A DNA stretch of 64,000 nucleotides from Cognatishimia activa (GTDB taxonomy: Bacteria; Pseudomonadota; Alphaproteobacteria; Rhodobacterales; Rhodobacteraceae). Below the pieces are notes generated by a model that searched no databases, was not told the origin of the DNA, and was given only the letters and a program-made list of their open reading frames with translations. Shown in pieces: positions 25,804 through 35,571 of the stretch (positions are counted from its first letter, which is position 1; every line of letters starts with the position of its first letter). Location of the stretch: contig NZ_CP096147.1 in the NCBI RefSeq assembly GCF_026016445.1, positions 1,524,501 to 1,588,500 of the forward strand, read 5' to 3'. The translations under genes were made by a program, and so were the position numbers.

Positions 25804-26250
25804 ATGCCACAAACGACGATCTACGCACTGGTGATGCTGGCGGCAGGCATTGGCATCCCTTTGCTAGCGGCTTTGAATGCGGGGCTTGGGAAAAGCCTTG
25901 GGTCACCGATCGCGGCGTCAGCCGTATTGTTCTGCGTGGCCCTAGTGATGACCGGCTTTATCTTGATCGTCTCTGGAGAAATCCCAAAACTCGCGCGGCT
26001 ACCACTCACCCCGAAGCAATTTCTCTTTGGTGGGTTTTTCGTTGCATTTTACGTGCTTTCAGTCACTTTCATCGCGCCGAAATTCGGTGTTGGAAACGCC
26101 GTTTTCTTCGTTCTGATTGGTCAGATGATATCTGCAGCGGCCATCGACCATTTTGGATTATTTGGTGCGCAGCTGTCGCCACTATCCCTCACCCGAGCAG
26201 GAGGCATCGGGCTGATGGCCGTTGGAGTTTGGCTGACTCAGCAGACGTAA
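25804..26250 (+). CDS. DMT superfamily permease, DUF606/YdcZ type
   Basis: 148 residues with five hydrophobic segments, beginning AAGIGIPLLAALNAGLGKSLGSP and ending GLMAVGVWLTQQT. FFVAFYVLSVTFIAPKFGVGNAVFFVLIGQM is typical of the short single-domain DUF606 transporters, which presumably dimerise. GGGGG lies upstream of the ATG. Substrate unknown. Confidence 0.85.
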   Translation: MPQTTIYALVMLAAGIGIPLLAALNAGLGKSLGSPIAASAVLFCVALVMTGFILIVSGEIPKLARLPLTPKQFLFGGFFVAFYVLSVTFIAPKFGVGNAVFFVLIGQMISAAAIDHFGLFGAQLSPLSLTRAGGIGLMAVGVWLTQQT

Positions 26251-26253
26251 TTC

Positions 26254-26655
26254 TTACCGTTGTTTGGCTTTCAGATAGTCGATCAAAGCCACAACCGGAG
26301 CACTTGTGGCAATCGGCTGGCCGGCGTCGGTCTTAATCATAACATCTTCACCCTCAAAGAAATCACCGTAGACCGGCATTGGCGAGCCGTGTGACACTAG
26401 GGGATCGCGACCATCGATGCGTTGAATCACCCGAAACAACGGGAAGGTTCCATCATTGTTTTCAGATAAGATCCTTAAATCTTTGGGCTTGATCAACATG
26501 ACGCTCGCCATCCCGCCCTTGCCATCCAAATCTACCCCATGACAGGCTGCACAATTGTTCAGATAAATCTCTTCACCGAGTTCTAAGTTGCTTTCAGCTG
26601 CGACCAAAGTCGCTGCGAGACTTGCAGAAACGGTCATCAAAACACTCGACTTCAT
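26254..26655 (-). CDS. Periplasmic c-type cytochrome
   Basis: 133 residues: signal peptide (MKSSVLMTVSASLAATLVAA), then one haem motif CAACH near residue 36 (YLNNCAACHGVDLDGKGG) and a Met-containing distal segment (GSPMPVYGDFFEG). ATG 26655 has AGGAGGAG upstream; the frame is open further upstream but without support. It is convergent with the permease gene (3 bp apart). A soluble electron carrier or a subunit of a periplasmic oxidoreductase; no partner is adjacent. Confidence 0.88.
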   Translation of the reverse strand: MKSSVLMTVSASLAATLVAAESNLELGEEIYLNNCAACHGVDLDGKGGMASVMLIKPKDLRILSENNDGTFPLFRVIQRIDGRDPLVSHGSPMPVYGDFFEGEDVMIKTDAGQPIATSAPVVALIDYLKAKQR

Positions 26656-26731
26656 GATAGCTCCTCCTGTTATTGCAAAGTCATTTTGCCATGACAGAAG
26701 GAATGCCACCTTGCGCGGGATCAACTAACGG

Positions 26732-27412
26732 CTATCCCGAAGTGAGAATACCGTCATCAAGTCGCAGAACACGATCCATCCGCGCCGCCAGTTCCAGATT
26801 GTGGGTCGCGATCAAAGCTGACATCCCCGTGCCACGCACGAGTGTCATCAGAGCATCAAAAACCTTATCAGACGTGCCAGGATCAAGGTTACCGGTTGGC
26901 TCATCTGCCAAAAGCACCTTTGGCTCATTTGCCAAGGCCCGGCAAAAGGCCACGCGCTGTTGTTCGCCACCAGATAGCGCGGCTGGACGGTGATCGGCCC
27001 GATCAGCGACGCCAACCGAAGAGAGCAACTCCTGTCCGCGCTTCCGGGCTGCTGTGGTTGAGACTCCATTGGCCTGTTGCGGAAGAGTGATGTTTTCCAT
27101 CGCGGTGAATTCAGGCAACAGATGGTGGAACTGATAGACAAATCCTACATCTTCGCGCCGCGTAATTGTCCGGCGGCGGTCGGACTTTCCGGTCATCTCA
27201 CGTCCAGCAATTTCAACAGTACCAGCATCGGGCGTATCAAGCAGACCTGCAATATGCAGGAGCGTCGATTTCCCGGAACCAGAGGGTGCGACAAGAGCAA
27301 CGATTTCGCCTGCAGCAAGGGTCAAATCACAGCCACGCAGAACGGATACTTCGTTTGGCAGGCCGGCATTATAGGTCTTTGTGACCCCGGAGAGTTTTAA
27401 AAGATCACTCAT
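26732..27412 (-). CDS. lolD: Lipoprotein-releasing ABC ATPase LolD
   Basis: 226 residues. Walker [19 protein letters not shown], signature [15 protein letters not shown] and Walker [13 protein letters not shown], the MacB/LolD group. It powers extraction of lipoproteins from the inner membrane to LolA. Its start overlaps the 3' end of the permease gene by 8 bp. Confidence 0.94.
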   Translation of the reverse strand: MSDLLKLSGVTKTYNAGLPNEVSVLRGCDLTLAAGEIVALVAPSGSGKSTLLHIAGLLDTPDAGTVEIAGREMTGKSDRRRTITRREDVGFVYQFHHLLPEFTAMENITLPQQANGVSTTAARKRGQELLSSVGVADRADHRPAALSGGEQQRVAFCRALANEPKVLLADEPTGNLDPGTSDKVFDALMTLVRGTGMSALIATHNLELAARMDRVLRLDDGILTSG

Positions 27413-28688
27413 AGCGCAGCGCCTCCACAGGGTTCATACGCGCCGCGCGGCGGGCTGGGAAAATGGTGACGACAAAAGATAGCCCAAGCGACAGGCTGAT
27501 CGCTTTCAAAACGTCTTCCAGGCGCAACTCAGCTGGCAGTTGGTAAATCCCGCGCACTGCGGGATCCCAGACACCGCCCCCGGCGATGTAATTTACAAAG
27601 GAAAACACCTGGTCGATGTAGATTGCAAAAAGGCAGCCAAGGATGACGCCTAAAGCTGTACCGATGACTCCTGTGAACGCGCCACAGATGAAGAACACCC
27701 GCAAAACGGAGCCTTCTGTTAAACCCATAGTGCGCAAGATACCAATGTCCTTGCCCTTGTTTTTCACCAGCATAATCAGGCCACTGACGATATTCATAGC
27801 CGCGATCAAAACGAGAATAGAAAGGATGATGAACATCACATTATCCTCAATCTCAAGCGCCCTCAGAAAACCACCTGAGCTGTCTCGCCAGGTCCAGACC
27901 AGAGCACGTTCTCCGGCAGCGCGGATCAGATCGAGCGCTAAAATGTCAACGCCTTCTGGATCCTCAACCATGACCTCAATCTCATTTGCGCGGCCTTCGG
28001 CATTGAAATAACTCTGCGCCTCCGCAAAGGGCAGATAGACCCGTGTGCGATCAATGTCATAGCGCCCAGCGGTGAAGATATAGACCACCTCATAGGACTT
28101 CACTCTTGGGCTTGTACCAAAGGCCGTCTTCACCCCGTTGGGAGAGATCAGTTTGATGCGATCACCCAGAGACGCACCAATTTCACGCGCAACACCTGAA
28201 CCGATGGCGACACCGTCGGAGAAACGGTCAATATCGCCCTGAGCGGTTTCTGAGCGCGCCACACGTGGAATGGTTTTGAGATCCTCAAGCGATATTCCAA
28301 AGACTTCAACGCCCGCATTGCGCTGCCGCAGGTTGGCCATTACCTGCCCTTTGATCAAAGGCGCGGCTCGTGTAACACCCTCAACCGCACGAAGTCGCTC
28401 AGCCATTGCTTCGTAGTCGTGAATGCTGCGATCAAGCTGGCCGCGCTCGGTGACTTCCGCGCTCTGATAAACCGTTACATGGGCATTTGACCCCAGGATG
28501 GTGTCGACAAACTCAGTTCGAAAACCGGACCTTACAGCCAAAGTGGCAATCAGCGCGAAGACGGCGAGCGTAATGCCCAGAAGGCTGATCCAAGTCATAA
28601 CACTGACGCCACCTTCGGCGCGTCTTGCGCGCAAGTATCGCCACGCGATCATCCATTCAAATCGTGAAAAAGGCGCTGTGCGGGCCAT
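27405..28688 (-). CDS. Lipoprotein-releasing permease LolC/LolE family
   Basis: 427 residues: N-terminal segment [30 protein letters not shown] leading into helix 1, a periplasmic domain of about 220 residues and three C-terminal helices (starting [25 protein letters not shown]). Only one permease gene accompanies lolD, so a homodimeric LolC/E-type complex is likely, as in many alphaproteobacteria. Confidence 0.93.
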   Translation of the reverse strand: MARTAPFSRFEWMIAWRYLRARRAEGGVSVMTWISLLGITLAVFALIATLAVRSGFRTEFVDTILGSNAHVTVYQSAEVTERGQLDRSIHDYEAMAERLRAVEGVTRAAPLIKGQVMANLRQRNAGVEVFGISLEDLKTIPRVARSETAQGDIDRFSDGVAIGSGVAREIGASLGDRIKLISPNGVKTAFGTSPRVKSYEVVYIFTAGRYDIDRTRVYLPFAEAQSYFNAEGRANEIEVMVEDPEGVDILALDLIRAAGERALVWTWRDSSGGFLRALEIEDNVMFIILSILVLIAAMNIVSGLIMLVKNKGKDIGILRTMGLTEGSVLRVFFICGAFTGVIGTALGVILGCLFAIYIDQVFSFVNYIAGGGVWDPAVRGIYQLPAELRLEDVLKAISLSLGLSFVVTIFPARRAARMNPVEALRYE

Positions 28689-28764
28689 AATCTGCTCTCT
28701 TCAAATCTCGCCCCAACATAAGAGCTATATTTTGAGCGCACCGTAAGCAGCCCCTGCAAAGGGG

Positions 28765-29274
28765 TCAAGCAGCGCTCTCGGCTGCATTCCGCCGCCGAAA
28801 AGGCAATCGAAAGAGTCCGATCAGCATGGAAATTACCAACCACCCTGAGACAAGGCCAGCACCCGAGAACACCGCACCTTCAAACGTCAAAGGCACGGCA
28901 GGTTTGAATTCCGCCCAAGCAGCTTGTGCGATATCAAGATCATTTAGATGCGCGGCGTGATAAGCGCGCATAAAAGGACCGGCATCCTTCATATCAACTA
29001 GCGCTGTTTCCAGTCGATCATACCGTTCGATGGTGGCCCGCATGGTCTCAGCTCGCGCTGCGCCCAGCGCACCGGCTTCGGCCAATTCCACAAGTGCTGT
29101 TTCACGCTCAAGCCCTACGCGGGCCGCATCTGCATCGAAATCACTGATAAACAGGCGAAGCTCATCCACAGCCCCACCGAGGCGCTGCGCATACTGCTGT
29201 GAAAACTCTGGAAACTGCGATAGCGCTGCCGCACCGCTCAATCCGCCCGCCAGTGTGAGAACCCGTGCAAACAA
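28765..29274 (-). CDS. DUF2937 family membrane protein
   Basis: About 169 residues. LTLAGGLSGAAALSQFPEFSQQYAQRLGGAVDEL near the start is the DUF2937 signature; a helical middle and a C-terminal membrane helix (GLVSGWLVISMLIGLFRLP) follow. TTG 29274 is chosen because family members begin just before this region, and AAGGGCAGGG precedes it; the frame is open to 29430 but that part is unlike the family. Function unknown. Confidence 0.72.
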   Translation of the reverse strand: MFARVLTLAGGLSGAAALSQFPEFSQQYAQRLGGAVDELRLFISDFDADAARVGLERETALVELAEAGALGAARAETMRATIERYDRLETALVDMKDAGPFMRAYHAAHLNDLDIAQAAWAEFKPAVPLTFEGAVFSGAGLVSGWLVISMLIGLFRLPFRRRNAAESAA

Positions 29275-29372
29275 GTGCCCTGCCCTTTCTTCTTTGCTCA
29301 AATACTCCCGCCGGAGGCATCCCAAAGCAACAACAATCGAATACGGCCAAGATTTAAGCGACAAAACACAAG

Positions 29373-29396
29373 AAAGGCGGGACCAGCCCGCCTTTT
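29373..29396 (-). terminator. Hairpin terminator of proS
   Basis: AAAGGCGGG / CCCGCCTTT with a 5-base loop, about 25 bp after the proS stop; TTTCTT follows on the minus strand. Confidence 0.75.
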
Positions 29397-29419
29397 CTAA
29401 ATCTGTCTGAAATTGAAGA

Positions 29420-30772
29420 TTACAGCCCAATCACGCGATGATTTGCGTAAATCTCCGCAACCTTCTTCACCGCCTCTTCCGGAGACAGCTCTTCGCTTTC
29501 ACCTGTCCGGCGAGAGGTCAGCTCAACAACACCATTCTTCAGACCACGCGGGCCGACAGTGATGCGCCAAGGCAGACCGATCAGATCCATGGTCGCGAAT
29601 TTACCACCCGCGCGTTCTTTACGATCGTCATAAAGCGGCTCAAGGCCCAGCGCTTCGAAACTCTTCTCAAGAGCCTCACATGCGGCGTCAGCTTCTTCGT
29701 CGCCTTGCTTGAGGTTCACAATACCCACGTGGAACGGAGTGACACCTTCCGGCCAGATGATCCCTTTGTCATCGTGGCTCGCTTCGATGATCGCACCCAA
29801 CAGACGGGATACGCCAATCCCGTGGCTCCCCATGTGCACGGGCACGTTCTGCCCTTCAGGAGTCTGAACCGTCGCACCCATCGCTTCGGAATACTGCGTG
29901 CCAAAGTAGAAGATCTGACCAACTTCGATACCGCGGGCGGTCCGACGACGTTCTTCAGGTACCTCGTTAAAGGCCGCCTCATCGTGGGTCTCATCTGTAC
30001 GTGCGTAGCGAGAGGTGAACTCTTCTAGTACGGCCTGACATTCCGCATGGCTGTCAAAGTCGATATCGCGGTCGCCGAACTTCAGATCGGTGATTTCACT
30101 ATCATAGAAGACCTCAGATTCACCTGTCTCTGCCAGCACAAGGAACTCGTGTGTGTAGTCGCCGCCAATCGGACCAGAGTCCGCGCGCATTGGGATCGCT
30201 TGCAGGCCCATACGTTCGTAAGTGCGCAGATAGCTGACAAGGTGGCGGTTATAGGCGTGCAGCGCGTCTTCTTTGGTGAGGTCAAAGTTATAACCGTCTT
30301 TCATGAAGAATTCACGGCCGCGCATCACACCAAAACGGGGGCGCACCTCATCACGGAATTTCCACTGGATTTGGTACAGTGTCAGCGGCAGGTCTTTGTA
30401 GGACTTCACATGGCTGCGGAAGACATCTGTAAACATCTCTTCAGCGGTTGGGCTGAACAGCATGTCGCGCTCATGGCGGTCTTTCATGCGTAGCATCTCG
30501 GCACCGTAGCCGTCATAGCGGCCACTTTCACGCCAAAGGTCCGCAGATTGCAGGGTTGGCATCAGCATTGGCACGTGACCCGCACGGATTTGCTCTTCGT
30601 GTACGATGTTCTCTAGCTTACGCAGCACCTTGAAACCCATCGGCAGCCAGGAATAAATACCTGCGCTGGATTGTTTAATCATACCTGCGCGCAGCATATA
30701 GCGGTGGCTGACAATTTGAGCTTCTGAAGGGGTTTCCTTCAGAACCGGCAGAAAATAACGGGACAGGCGCAT
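29420..30772 (-). CDS. proS: Prolyl-tRNA synthetase, short bacterial form
   Basis: 450 residues. Class II motifs: motif 1 region [22 protein letters not shown], motif 2 [22 protein letters not shown], motif 3 [12 protein letters not shown], then the anticodon-binding domain (PFHVGIVNL onward). It lacks the editing insertion found in E. coli-type ProS, as expected for alphaproteobacteria, so misacylated Ala-tRNAPro would need a trans-editing factor. ATG 30772 has GGAG upstream; the open frame to 30913 is not coding by comparison with the family. Confidence 0.96.
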   Translation of the reverse strand: MRLSRYFLPVLKETPSEAQIVSHRYMLRAGMIKQSSAGIYSWLPMGFKVLRKLENIVHEEQIRAGHVPMLMPTLQSADLWRESGRYDGYGAEMLRMKDRHERDMLFSPTAEEMFTDVFRSHVKSYKDLPLTLYQIQWKFRDEVRPRFGVMRGREFFMKDGYNFDLTKEDALHAYNRHLVSYLRTYERMGLQAIPMRADSGPIGGDYTHEFLVLAETGESEVFYDSEITDLKFGDRDIDFDSHAECQAVLEEFTSRYARTDETHDEAAFNEVPEERRRTARGIEVGQIFYFGTQYSEAMGATVQTPEGQNVPVHMGSHGIGVSRLLGAIIEASHDDKGIIWPEGVTPFHVGIVNLKQGDEEADAACEALEKSFEALGLEPLYDDRKERAGGKFATMDLIGLPWRITVGPRGLKNGVVELTSRRTGESEELSPEEAVKKVAEIYANHRVIGL

Positions 30773-30940
30773 CTGGGCTCCATAGTCTGAATGTCTAGTT
30801 AGTCTCCGTTTAGGCCCTTCCCCGCAGACAGGCAAGCGGGCAGCACTTCCGAAGAATTGCAATTTTTTTTGAGGCCGCGGTATCCTAACCGGTCTGCCAT
30901 TCGTCTTAGCCATAAGAGTTTAAAACGAAAGGCATCAGAA

Positions 30941-31285
30941 ATGACTCAGGGATTTACTAAAATCATCGAATACACGGTCAAACCGGAGGCGCGCCAAGGC
31001 AATGCCCAGCGCGCTGCGGAATTGACGAAGGCATTGGAGGGCCAGCGGCCTGACGGGTTTTCCTATTTGGCCATGGATCTTGGCAATGGCCGCTTCATGC
31101 ATATCGCCAATGCCCGGACCGAAGCCGCAAAGGACGTGATCTATGGGCTTCCGGAATTCAAAGCCTGGGCGGAACCTTTGAATGAGATTTGCTCCGATGG
31201 TTTGAACTTCACGGACGCCTCAGAAATGTGGACAGCCGCAACCGCCGATCTGCCAATCGATATCACCTACACGAAGGAGGCTTAA
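30941..31285 (+). CDS. ABM-like dimeric alpha-beta barrel protein
   Basis: 114 residues: KIIEYTVKPEARQGNAQRAAELTKALEGQRPDGFSYLAM is typical of the antibiotic biosynthesis monooxygenase-like ferredoxin fold; the C-terminal half has FKAWAEPLNEIC. A catalytic role cannot be assigned. First gene of a three-gene set (this gene, SDR, ECF sigma factor) with gaps of 2 and 29 bp; divergent from proS. Confidence 0.7.
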   Translation: MTQGFTKIIEYTVKPEARQGNAQRAAELTKALEGQRPDGFSYLAMDLGNGRFMHIANARTEAAKDVIYGLPEFKAWAEPLNEICSDGLNFTDASEMWTAATADLPIDITYTKEA

Positions 31286-31287
31286 GC

Positions 31288-32034
31288 ATGTCACTCTCTG
31301 GAAAAACCGTCATGATCACTGGGGCCAGCAAGGGACTGGGGCGCGCGATGGCCGAGAAAGCCGCGTCTTTGGGCGCGACGGTCTGGGCCATTGGGCGTGA
31401 TCAAGCGGATCTGGCGTCTCTTGCAGCAACTTTTGATGCCATTCATCCTTTGGCCTTGGACATCACCGCAGATGACGCTGCCGACAAAGCCTTCAATGTT
31501 GCTTCTCCTGATATTCTGATCCTCTCCGCAGGGGCCGCTCCCAAAATGGCGCCTGTCCGAGAGCTGAGCTGGCAGGAATTCTCTACCAATTGGCAAACAG
31601 ATGTGCGCCAGTCCTACAACTTTGGTAGAGCCGCTTTGACAAAACCACTGAAGGATGGCTCGACCGTGGCCACGATTTCCAGTGGCGCCGCTCTGAGCGG
31701 GTCTTTTGCCTCAGGTGGGTATGCCGGTGCGAAACGCATGCAGTGGTTCCTCTCTGGCTATCTGCAAAAAGAGGCTCAAGAGCTTGGTCGCGATATTCGG
31801 TTTCTGACGATCCTGCCCAAGCAACAGTTTCGGGACACCCAGTTGGGGCATCAAGCGTCTACAGGGTATGCGGAGCGGCTTGGTATTCCGCATGAAGAGT
31901 TTCTGTCGAGGTTTAAGAATGCGCTCACTCCCGAAGGCTTCGCGGAAAAAGCCTTTGAGGTTCTTCTTGGCCCCGATACCGTTGAAACCAGCAGCTTTGG
32001 GATCAACGGCGCTGGCATCGAAAAGCTCGACTAG
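31288..32034 (+). CDS. Short-chain dehydrogenase/reductase
   Basis: 248 residues. Cofactor motif TGASKGLG near the N terminus, LSAG, catalytic Ser in ATISSGAALSG and YxxxK as YAGAK. NAD(P)-dependent oxidation or reduction of an unknown substrate. GGAGG lies 7 bp before ATG 31288, 2 bp after the preceding stop, so expression is coupled to the ABM-like gene. Confidence 0.9.
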   Translation: MSLSGKTVMITGASKGLGRAMAEKAASLGATVWAIGRDQADLASLAATFDAIHPLALDITADDAADKAFNVASPDILILSAGAAPKMAPVRELSWQEFSTNWQTDVRQSYNFGRAALTKPLKDGSTVATISSGAALSGSFASGGYAGAKRMQWFLSGYLQKEAQELGRDIRFLTILPKQQFRDTQLGHQASTGYAERLGIPHEEFLSRFKNALTPEGFAEKAFEVLLGPDTVETSSFGINGAGIEKLD

Positions 32035-32063
32035 GCTCCCCCCAATAGAGGCGCGATAGGAAC

Positions 32064-32918
32064 ATGACCCAATCAATGACAGAATTTGAAACTCAGTTGA
32101 TTGCCCTAAGGCCCAAGCTCCATCGCTATTGCGCGCGTATGGTGGGGTCTGCCCTGGACGCTGAAGACATTGTGCAGGATGGCATCGCCGCCGCTCTGCG
32201 CAAACTCCCTTCCCAAACGGTCCGCAATCCCGAAAGCTGGCTCTTTCGCATCGTGCATAATCGCGCATTGGATCATTTGCGGCGCGCTGAAAATGTACCG
32301 ATGCTCCCCTTACCCGAAGACCCCATTGATGAAGACAGCCCTCCCCCTTTTGAACAAAAAGAGATGGCGACTTTTGCATTGTCGATCTTCATGCAGCTCA
32401 CCCCACTTCAGCGCTGTGCTGTTATACTGAAGGATGTGATGGGGTATTCCCTTTCTGAGGTGTCAGAGCTTTTGGACCTTAGTGTCGGCGGCGTGAAATC
32501 TGCTCTGCATCGCGGGCGGGATAATCTCAAACAGATATCCGCCAGAGAGCCAACCACGCAACGAATTGAAATCAAAGACAATCAGCGCGCGTTGTTAAAG
32601 GACTATGTGCAACGCTTCAGCACGCGAGACTTCGATGGTATCCGCGCAAGGCTATTAGAGGATGTCGAACTTGAGCTTGTTCATCGTATTCAATCCAAAG
32701 GGGCAAAGCGTGTCGGTCGATATTATTCCAACTATGAAGCGGTTGATCTTTTCTCAGTTGTCCCATGTTCTGTGGAGGGACGCCTCGCCATGCATGTGAC
32801 CGATGAAGTAGGCGCATATTTTGTTTTGCTCAACTGGTGTGATGACCGTCTCTCTGCCATTAAGGACTTCCGCTATGCACGATATGTCTGTGACAGCGTT
32901 GAGGTCACCTTCCTCTAG
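32064..32918 (+). CDS. ECF sigma factor with C-terminal NTF2-like domain
   Basis: 284 residues. Region 2 (RYCARMVGSALDAEDIVQDG, SWLFRIVHNRALDHLRR) and region 4 (LTPLQRCAVILKDVMGYSLSEVSELLDLSVGGVKSALHRGRDNL) are clear. About 110 extra residues form a SnoaL/NTF2-like domain. Sigma factors with such extensions (ECF41 and relatives) are controlled by their own C-terminal domain instead of a separate anti-sigma factor, and none is encoded nearby. The ECF41 WLPEP and DGGGR signatures are not seen, so this is another group. It likely controls the ABM-SDR operon it belongs to, which is inference. Confidence 0.88.
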   Translation: MTQSMTEFETQLIALRPKLHRYCARMVGSALDAEDIVQDGIAAALRKLPSQTVRNPESWLFRIVHNRALDHLRRAENVPMLPLPEDPIDEDSPPPFEQKEMATFALSIFMQLTPLQRCAVILKDVMGYSLSEVSELLDLSVGGVKSALHRGRDNLKQISAREPTTQRIEIKDNQRALLKDYVQRFSTRDFDGIRARLLEDVELELVHRIQSKGAKRVGRYYSNYEAVDLFSVVPCSVEGRLAMHVTDEVGAYFVLLNWCDDRLSAIKDFRYARYVCDSVEVTFL

Positions 32919-33060
32919 TTGGACTTACAAACCCATCGCATCAGAAACACTCCTATTCTGAGGCTAACTATTTTGCTGCGCGCAAACCACTGTTGCAGTA
33001 GCTCATATTCCAAATCGTCGGCCAATTCATAAAGCGATTGTGAAGGATTGCTTGGTTAGA

Positions 33061-33090
33061 TCATCCCCTTTAGTTTCAAATTTGGGATGA
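33061..33090. promoter_or_regulatory. Inverted repeat upstream of the DUF1330 gene
   Basis: TCATCCC (33061-33067) and GGGATGA (33084-33090) are perfect inverted copies 16 bp apart, ending 16 bp before the ATG. This may be an operator or a 5'-leader stem. Confidence 0.35.
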
Positions 33091-33106
33091 CTACTAGGAG
33101 TAAACT

Positions 33107-33436
33107 ATGACTGTTACCGTCGTGGCAATGACGTCTATAAACGACGATGAACCTCTGGCATTGGCTGAATATTTCCGGGTGACCGGGCCTTTGTTAGAGC
33201 GCGCTGGCGCAAAAATTAAGAAATCGTTCCATATCAATGAGGTCGTGGTTGGGCACCGACCTGCAAAGACTGTCTTTATCGTGGAGTACCCAGATAAAGC
33301 AGCAGTGGATATGGTTTTTGGAAGTCAGGAATATCAAGATGTTATTCCGTCACGCGACCTCGCCTTTTCAGAGTATAACGTGACAATCGCCGCCGATGAT
33401 AGTCAGGCCTCAGAGGATTTCGCCTCCGCCGAATAA
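33107..33436 (+). CDS. DUF1330 domain protein
   Basis: 109 residues with the dimeric alpha-beta barrel pattern of DUF1330: AEYFRVTGPLLERAGAKI, a central VVVGHRPAKTVFIVEYPDKAAVDMVFGSQEYQDVIPSRD, and a final strand. AGGAG precedes the ATG with 7-bp spacing. Function unknown. It lies 188 bp after the sigma gene and could be one of its targets. Confidence 0.82.
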   Translation: MTVTVVAMTSINDDEPLALAEYFRVTGPLLERAGAKIKKSFHINEVVVGHRPAKTVFIVEYPDKAAVDMVFGSQEYQDVIPSRDLAFSEYNVTIAADDSQASEDFASAE

Positions 33437-33557
33437 CCAGCTTCGATCAGTGAGCTGGCTTACGGGGCAGAAAAAAATTTGATCCAAAGTGAACAGGCCT
33501 GCGTATTCCTGATCAGTTGCACCCCAAATGTGGTGCACACAGAGAGAGGAAAAACCC

Positions 33558-34070
33558 ATGTCGTTCGCAAAGAAATTTGCGGCCACCGTAGTGGCCGCCA
33601 CCATCGGCTCGTCCGCAGTCGCGTCTAACACCATCGTAGACATCGCTGTTGGCGATGATCGTTTCTCAACACTCGTGGCTGCAGTCAGCGCTGCTGGCCT
33701 GGTTGAAACGCTACAAGGACCTGGTCCGTTTACAGTCTATGCTCCAGTCAACGAGGCTTTCGCTGCGCTGCCTGCCGGAACCGTTGAAACACTGTTGAAG
33801 CCAGAGAACAAAGGCGATCTGACCAACGTCCTGCTTTACCATGTGGATGACCGCAACCTGACCTCAAGCCAAATCCCTGCTGGCTCCAACTACTTCAAGC
33901 CGGTTCTGGCGTCTGAGCGTCTGTGCATCACTAAAGACAGCAATGGCGTTATGATCTCCGATGGTACCGGCGATATGGCGACTGTCGTTATTGCTGACAT
34001 CAAAGCCGATAATGGCGTCATTCACGTGATTGATAAGGTTCTGCTGCCAGGCACACGCCCAAGCTGCTGA
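33558..34070 (+). CDS. Secreted fasciclin (FAS1) domain protein
   Basis: 170 residues. Signal peptide (MSFAKKFAATVVAATIGSSAVA) then one FAS1 domain: FSTLVAAVSAAGLVETLQGPGPFTVYAPVNEAFAALP (box H1) and NGVIHVIDKVLLP (box H2). Such proteins mediate adhesion or act in the periplasm, and in several bacteria sit in ECF sigma regulons. Two cysteines occur in the second half of the domain and at the C terminus. Confidence 0.92.
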   Translation: MSFAKKFAATVVAATIGSSAVASNTIVDIAVGDDRFSTLVAAVSAAGLVETLQGPGPFTVYAPVNEAFAALPAGTVETLLKPENKGDLTNVLLYHVDDRNLTSSQIPAGSNYFKPVLASERLCITKDSNGVMISDGTGDMATVVIADIKADNGVIHVIDKVLLPGTRPSC

Positions 34071-34103
34071 TCCATTAGTTACCCCCCCGAGGCGCTTGTA
34101 GGG

Positions 34104-34304
34104 TCAATAGCCTTGCGAGCGCTTCACATTTCCATGCCAGTCCGGAAGCCCATGCTCTTGGCTCGTGCCCAGAGAATTAAACCGGAGGTCTGGTATTTCG
34201 ACGTAAGACCCCACCCCAAATCCTACTAAAGCAGCGATCATAGTAATCACGGGCCAAATTCCTGAGGAGGCCTGAGCCGGGTGATGCTGTGAATATGTGG
34301 TCAT
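34104..34304 (-). CDS. Small single-helix membrane protein
   Basis: 66 residues with one membrane helix (GIWPVITMIAALVGFGVGSYV) after a short hydrophilic N terminus. AGGGAGAAAG lies before the ATG, which supports translation. No family recognised. Convergent with the fasciclin gene. Confidence 0.6.
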   Translation of the reverse strand: MTTYSQHHPAQASSGIWPVITMIAALVGFGVGSYVEIPDLRFNSLGTSQEHGLPDWHGNVKRSQGY

Positions 34305-34503
34305 GATCTTTCTCCCTGAGTGATGAGAGAAACATGGGGGCTAAGAAAGCATAATGAAAACGAATTAAAGTTAGCGAAGCCATCAACAATTGTGATATTA
34401 TGGTACCAGTAGATATCGACCGCTGTCTTAAATTCCGCCACCAAAGCTTGCTTTGACCTGCCCCATACGCCATGTGTCACAGCAGAAACGTAGCGAGGCG
34501 ACC

Positions 34504-35571
34504 ATGGCACTTCCGGTACAAGAACAAGCCAAATATTGGGGCATAGTAACGACGGTATTTCTCGTCGCACTCTGGTTCTTAGGCGATGTCATTTTACCCT
34601 TTGTACTGGGTGGTGCGATTGCCTACTTCCTTGATCCAGTGGCAGATAGATTGGAAACCATGGGGTTTTCCCGCGCCATGGCAACAACCGTAATCACCTT
34701 GGTTGCCATTTTGATCTTTGTCATCATGGTCTTGGCAGTCGTTCCAACGCTTGTCTCTCAGGCGACCTCCCTAATTCAAACGGCACCGCAACTTGCCTCT
34801 GATCTTCAGACCTTCTTAACCACTCGATTTCCTCAGCTACTTGAGCCTGATAGCGCCGTCAGCCAAACACTCGCGGCGATTGGTCAGCAAGTTCAGACCA
34901 AAGGCGGAGCTCTACTTCAAACTGCGCTGACATCGGCAGCCTCGATTTTGAATGTTGCGGTACTTCTGGTGATAGTGCCTGTTGTGGCTTTCTACTTGCT
35001 GCTCGATTGGGACAACATGATCGCGAAGATCAACGACCACCTGCCATTGGATCACGCACCGGTCATTCGGGATCTCGCTGGGCAAATTGACCAAACACTG
35101 GCGAGTTTTGTGCGAGGCATGGGCACCGTTTGTTTGATCCTTGGTACCTATTACGCCATCGCTTTGATGATTGTGGGCCTGCAATTTGGCCTCGTTGTTG
35201 GATTTGTCGCAGGTCTTATCACCTTCATTCCTTATGTCGGTGCCCTAGTGGGCGGCGCTTTGGCCATCGGTTTGGGCCTGTTCCAATTCTGGGGCGATTG
35301 GGTTTCTCTGGGATTGGTCGCTGGCATCTTTGGGCTTGGCCAAGTGATTGAAGGCAACGTGCTGACGCCAAAACTCGTAGGCAGTTCCGTTGGCCTCCAC
35401 CCAGTCTGGCTGATCTTCGCCCTTTCAGTATTCGGTACGCTCTTTGGCTTTGTTGGCATGCTTGTGGCTGTCCCTGTCGCCGCCGCCATCGGCGTGCTGG
35501 TGCGCTATGCGGCCGACCAATATAAGACCTCTCGCCTTTATGTTGGCGAAACAGGACGCAAAGACGGCTGA
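34504..35571 (+). CDS. AI-2E family transporter (PerM-like)
   Basis: 355 residues, about eight membrane helices with a hydrophilic stretch near residues 80-145. LPFVLGGAIAYFLDPVADRLE, VPVVAFYLLLDWDNM and the C-terminal LTPKLVGSSVGLHPVWLIFALSVFGTLFGFVGMLVAVPVAA are family hallmarks. Some members export autoinducer-2, others are Na+/H+ antiporters. ATG 34504 has GAGGCG upstream. The stop overlaps the hdaA start by one base (TGATG), a pairing commonly seen in alphaproteobacteria. Confidence 0.92.
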   Translation: MALPVQEQAKYWGIVTTVFLVALWFLGDVILPFVLGGAIAYFLDPVADRLETMGFSRAMATTVITLVAILIFVIMVLAVVPTLVSQATSLIQTAPQLASDLQTFLTTRFPQLLEPDSAVSQTLAAIGQQVQTKGGALLQTALTSAASILNVAVLLVIVPVVAFYLLLDWDNMIAKINDHLPLDHAPVIRDLAGQIDQTLASFVRGMGTVCLILGTYYAIALMIVGLQFGLVVGFVAGLITFIPYVGALVGGALAIGLGLFQFWGDWVSLGLVAGIFGLGQVIEGNVLTPKLVGSSVGLHPVWLIFALSVFGTLFGFVGMLVAVPVAAAIGVLVRYAADQYKTSRLYVGETGRKDG

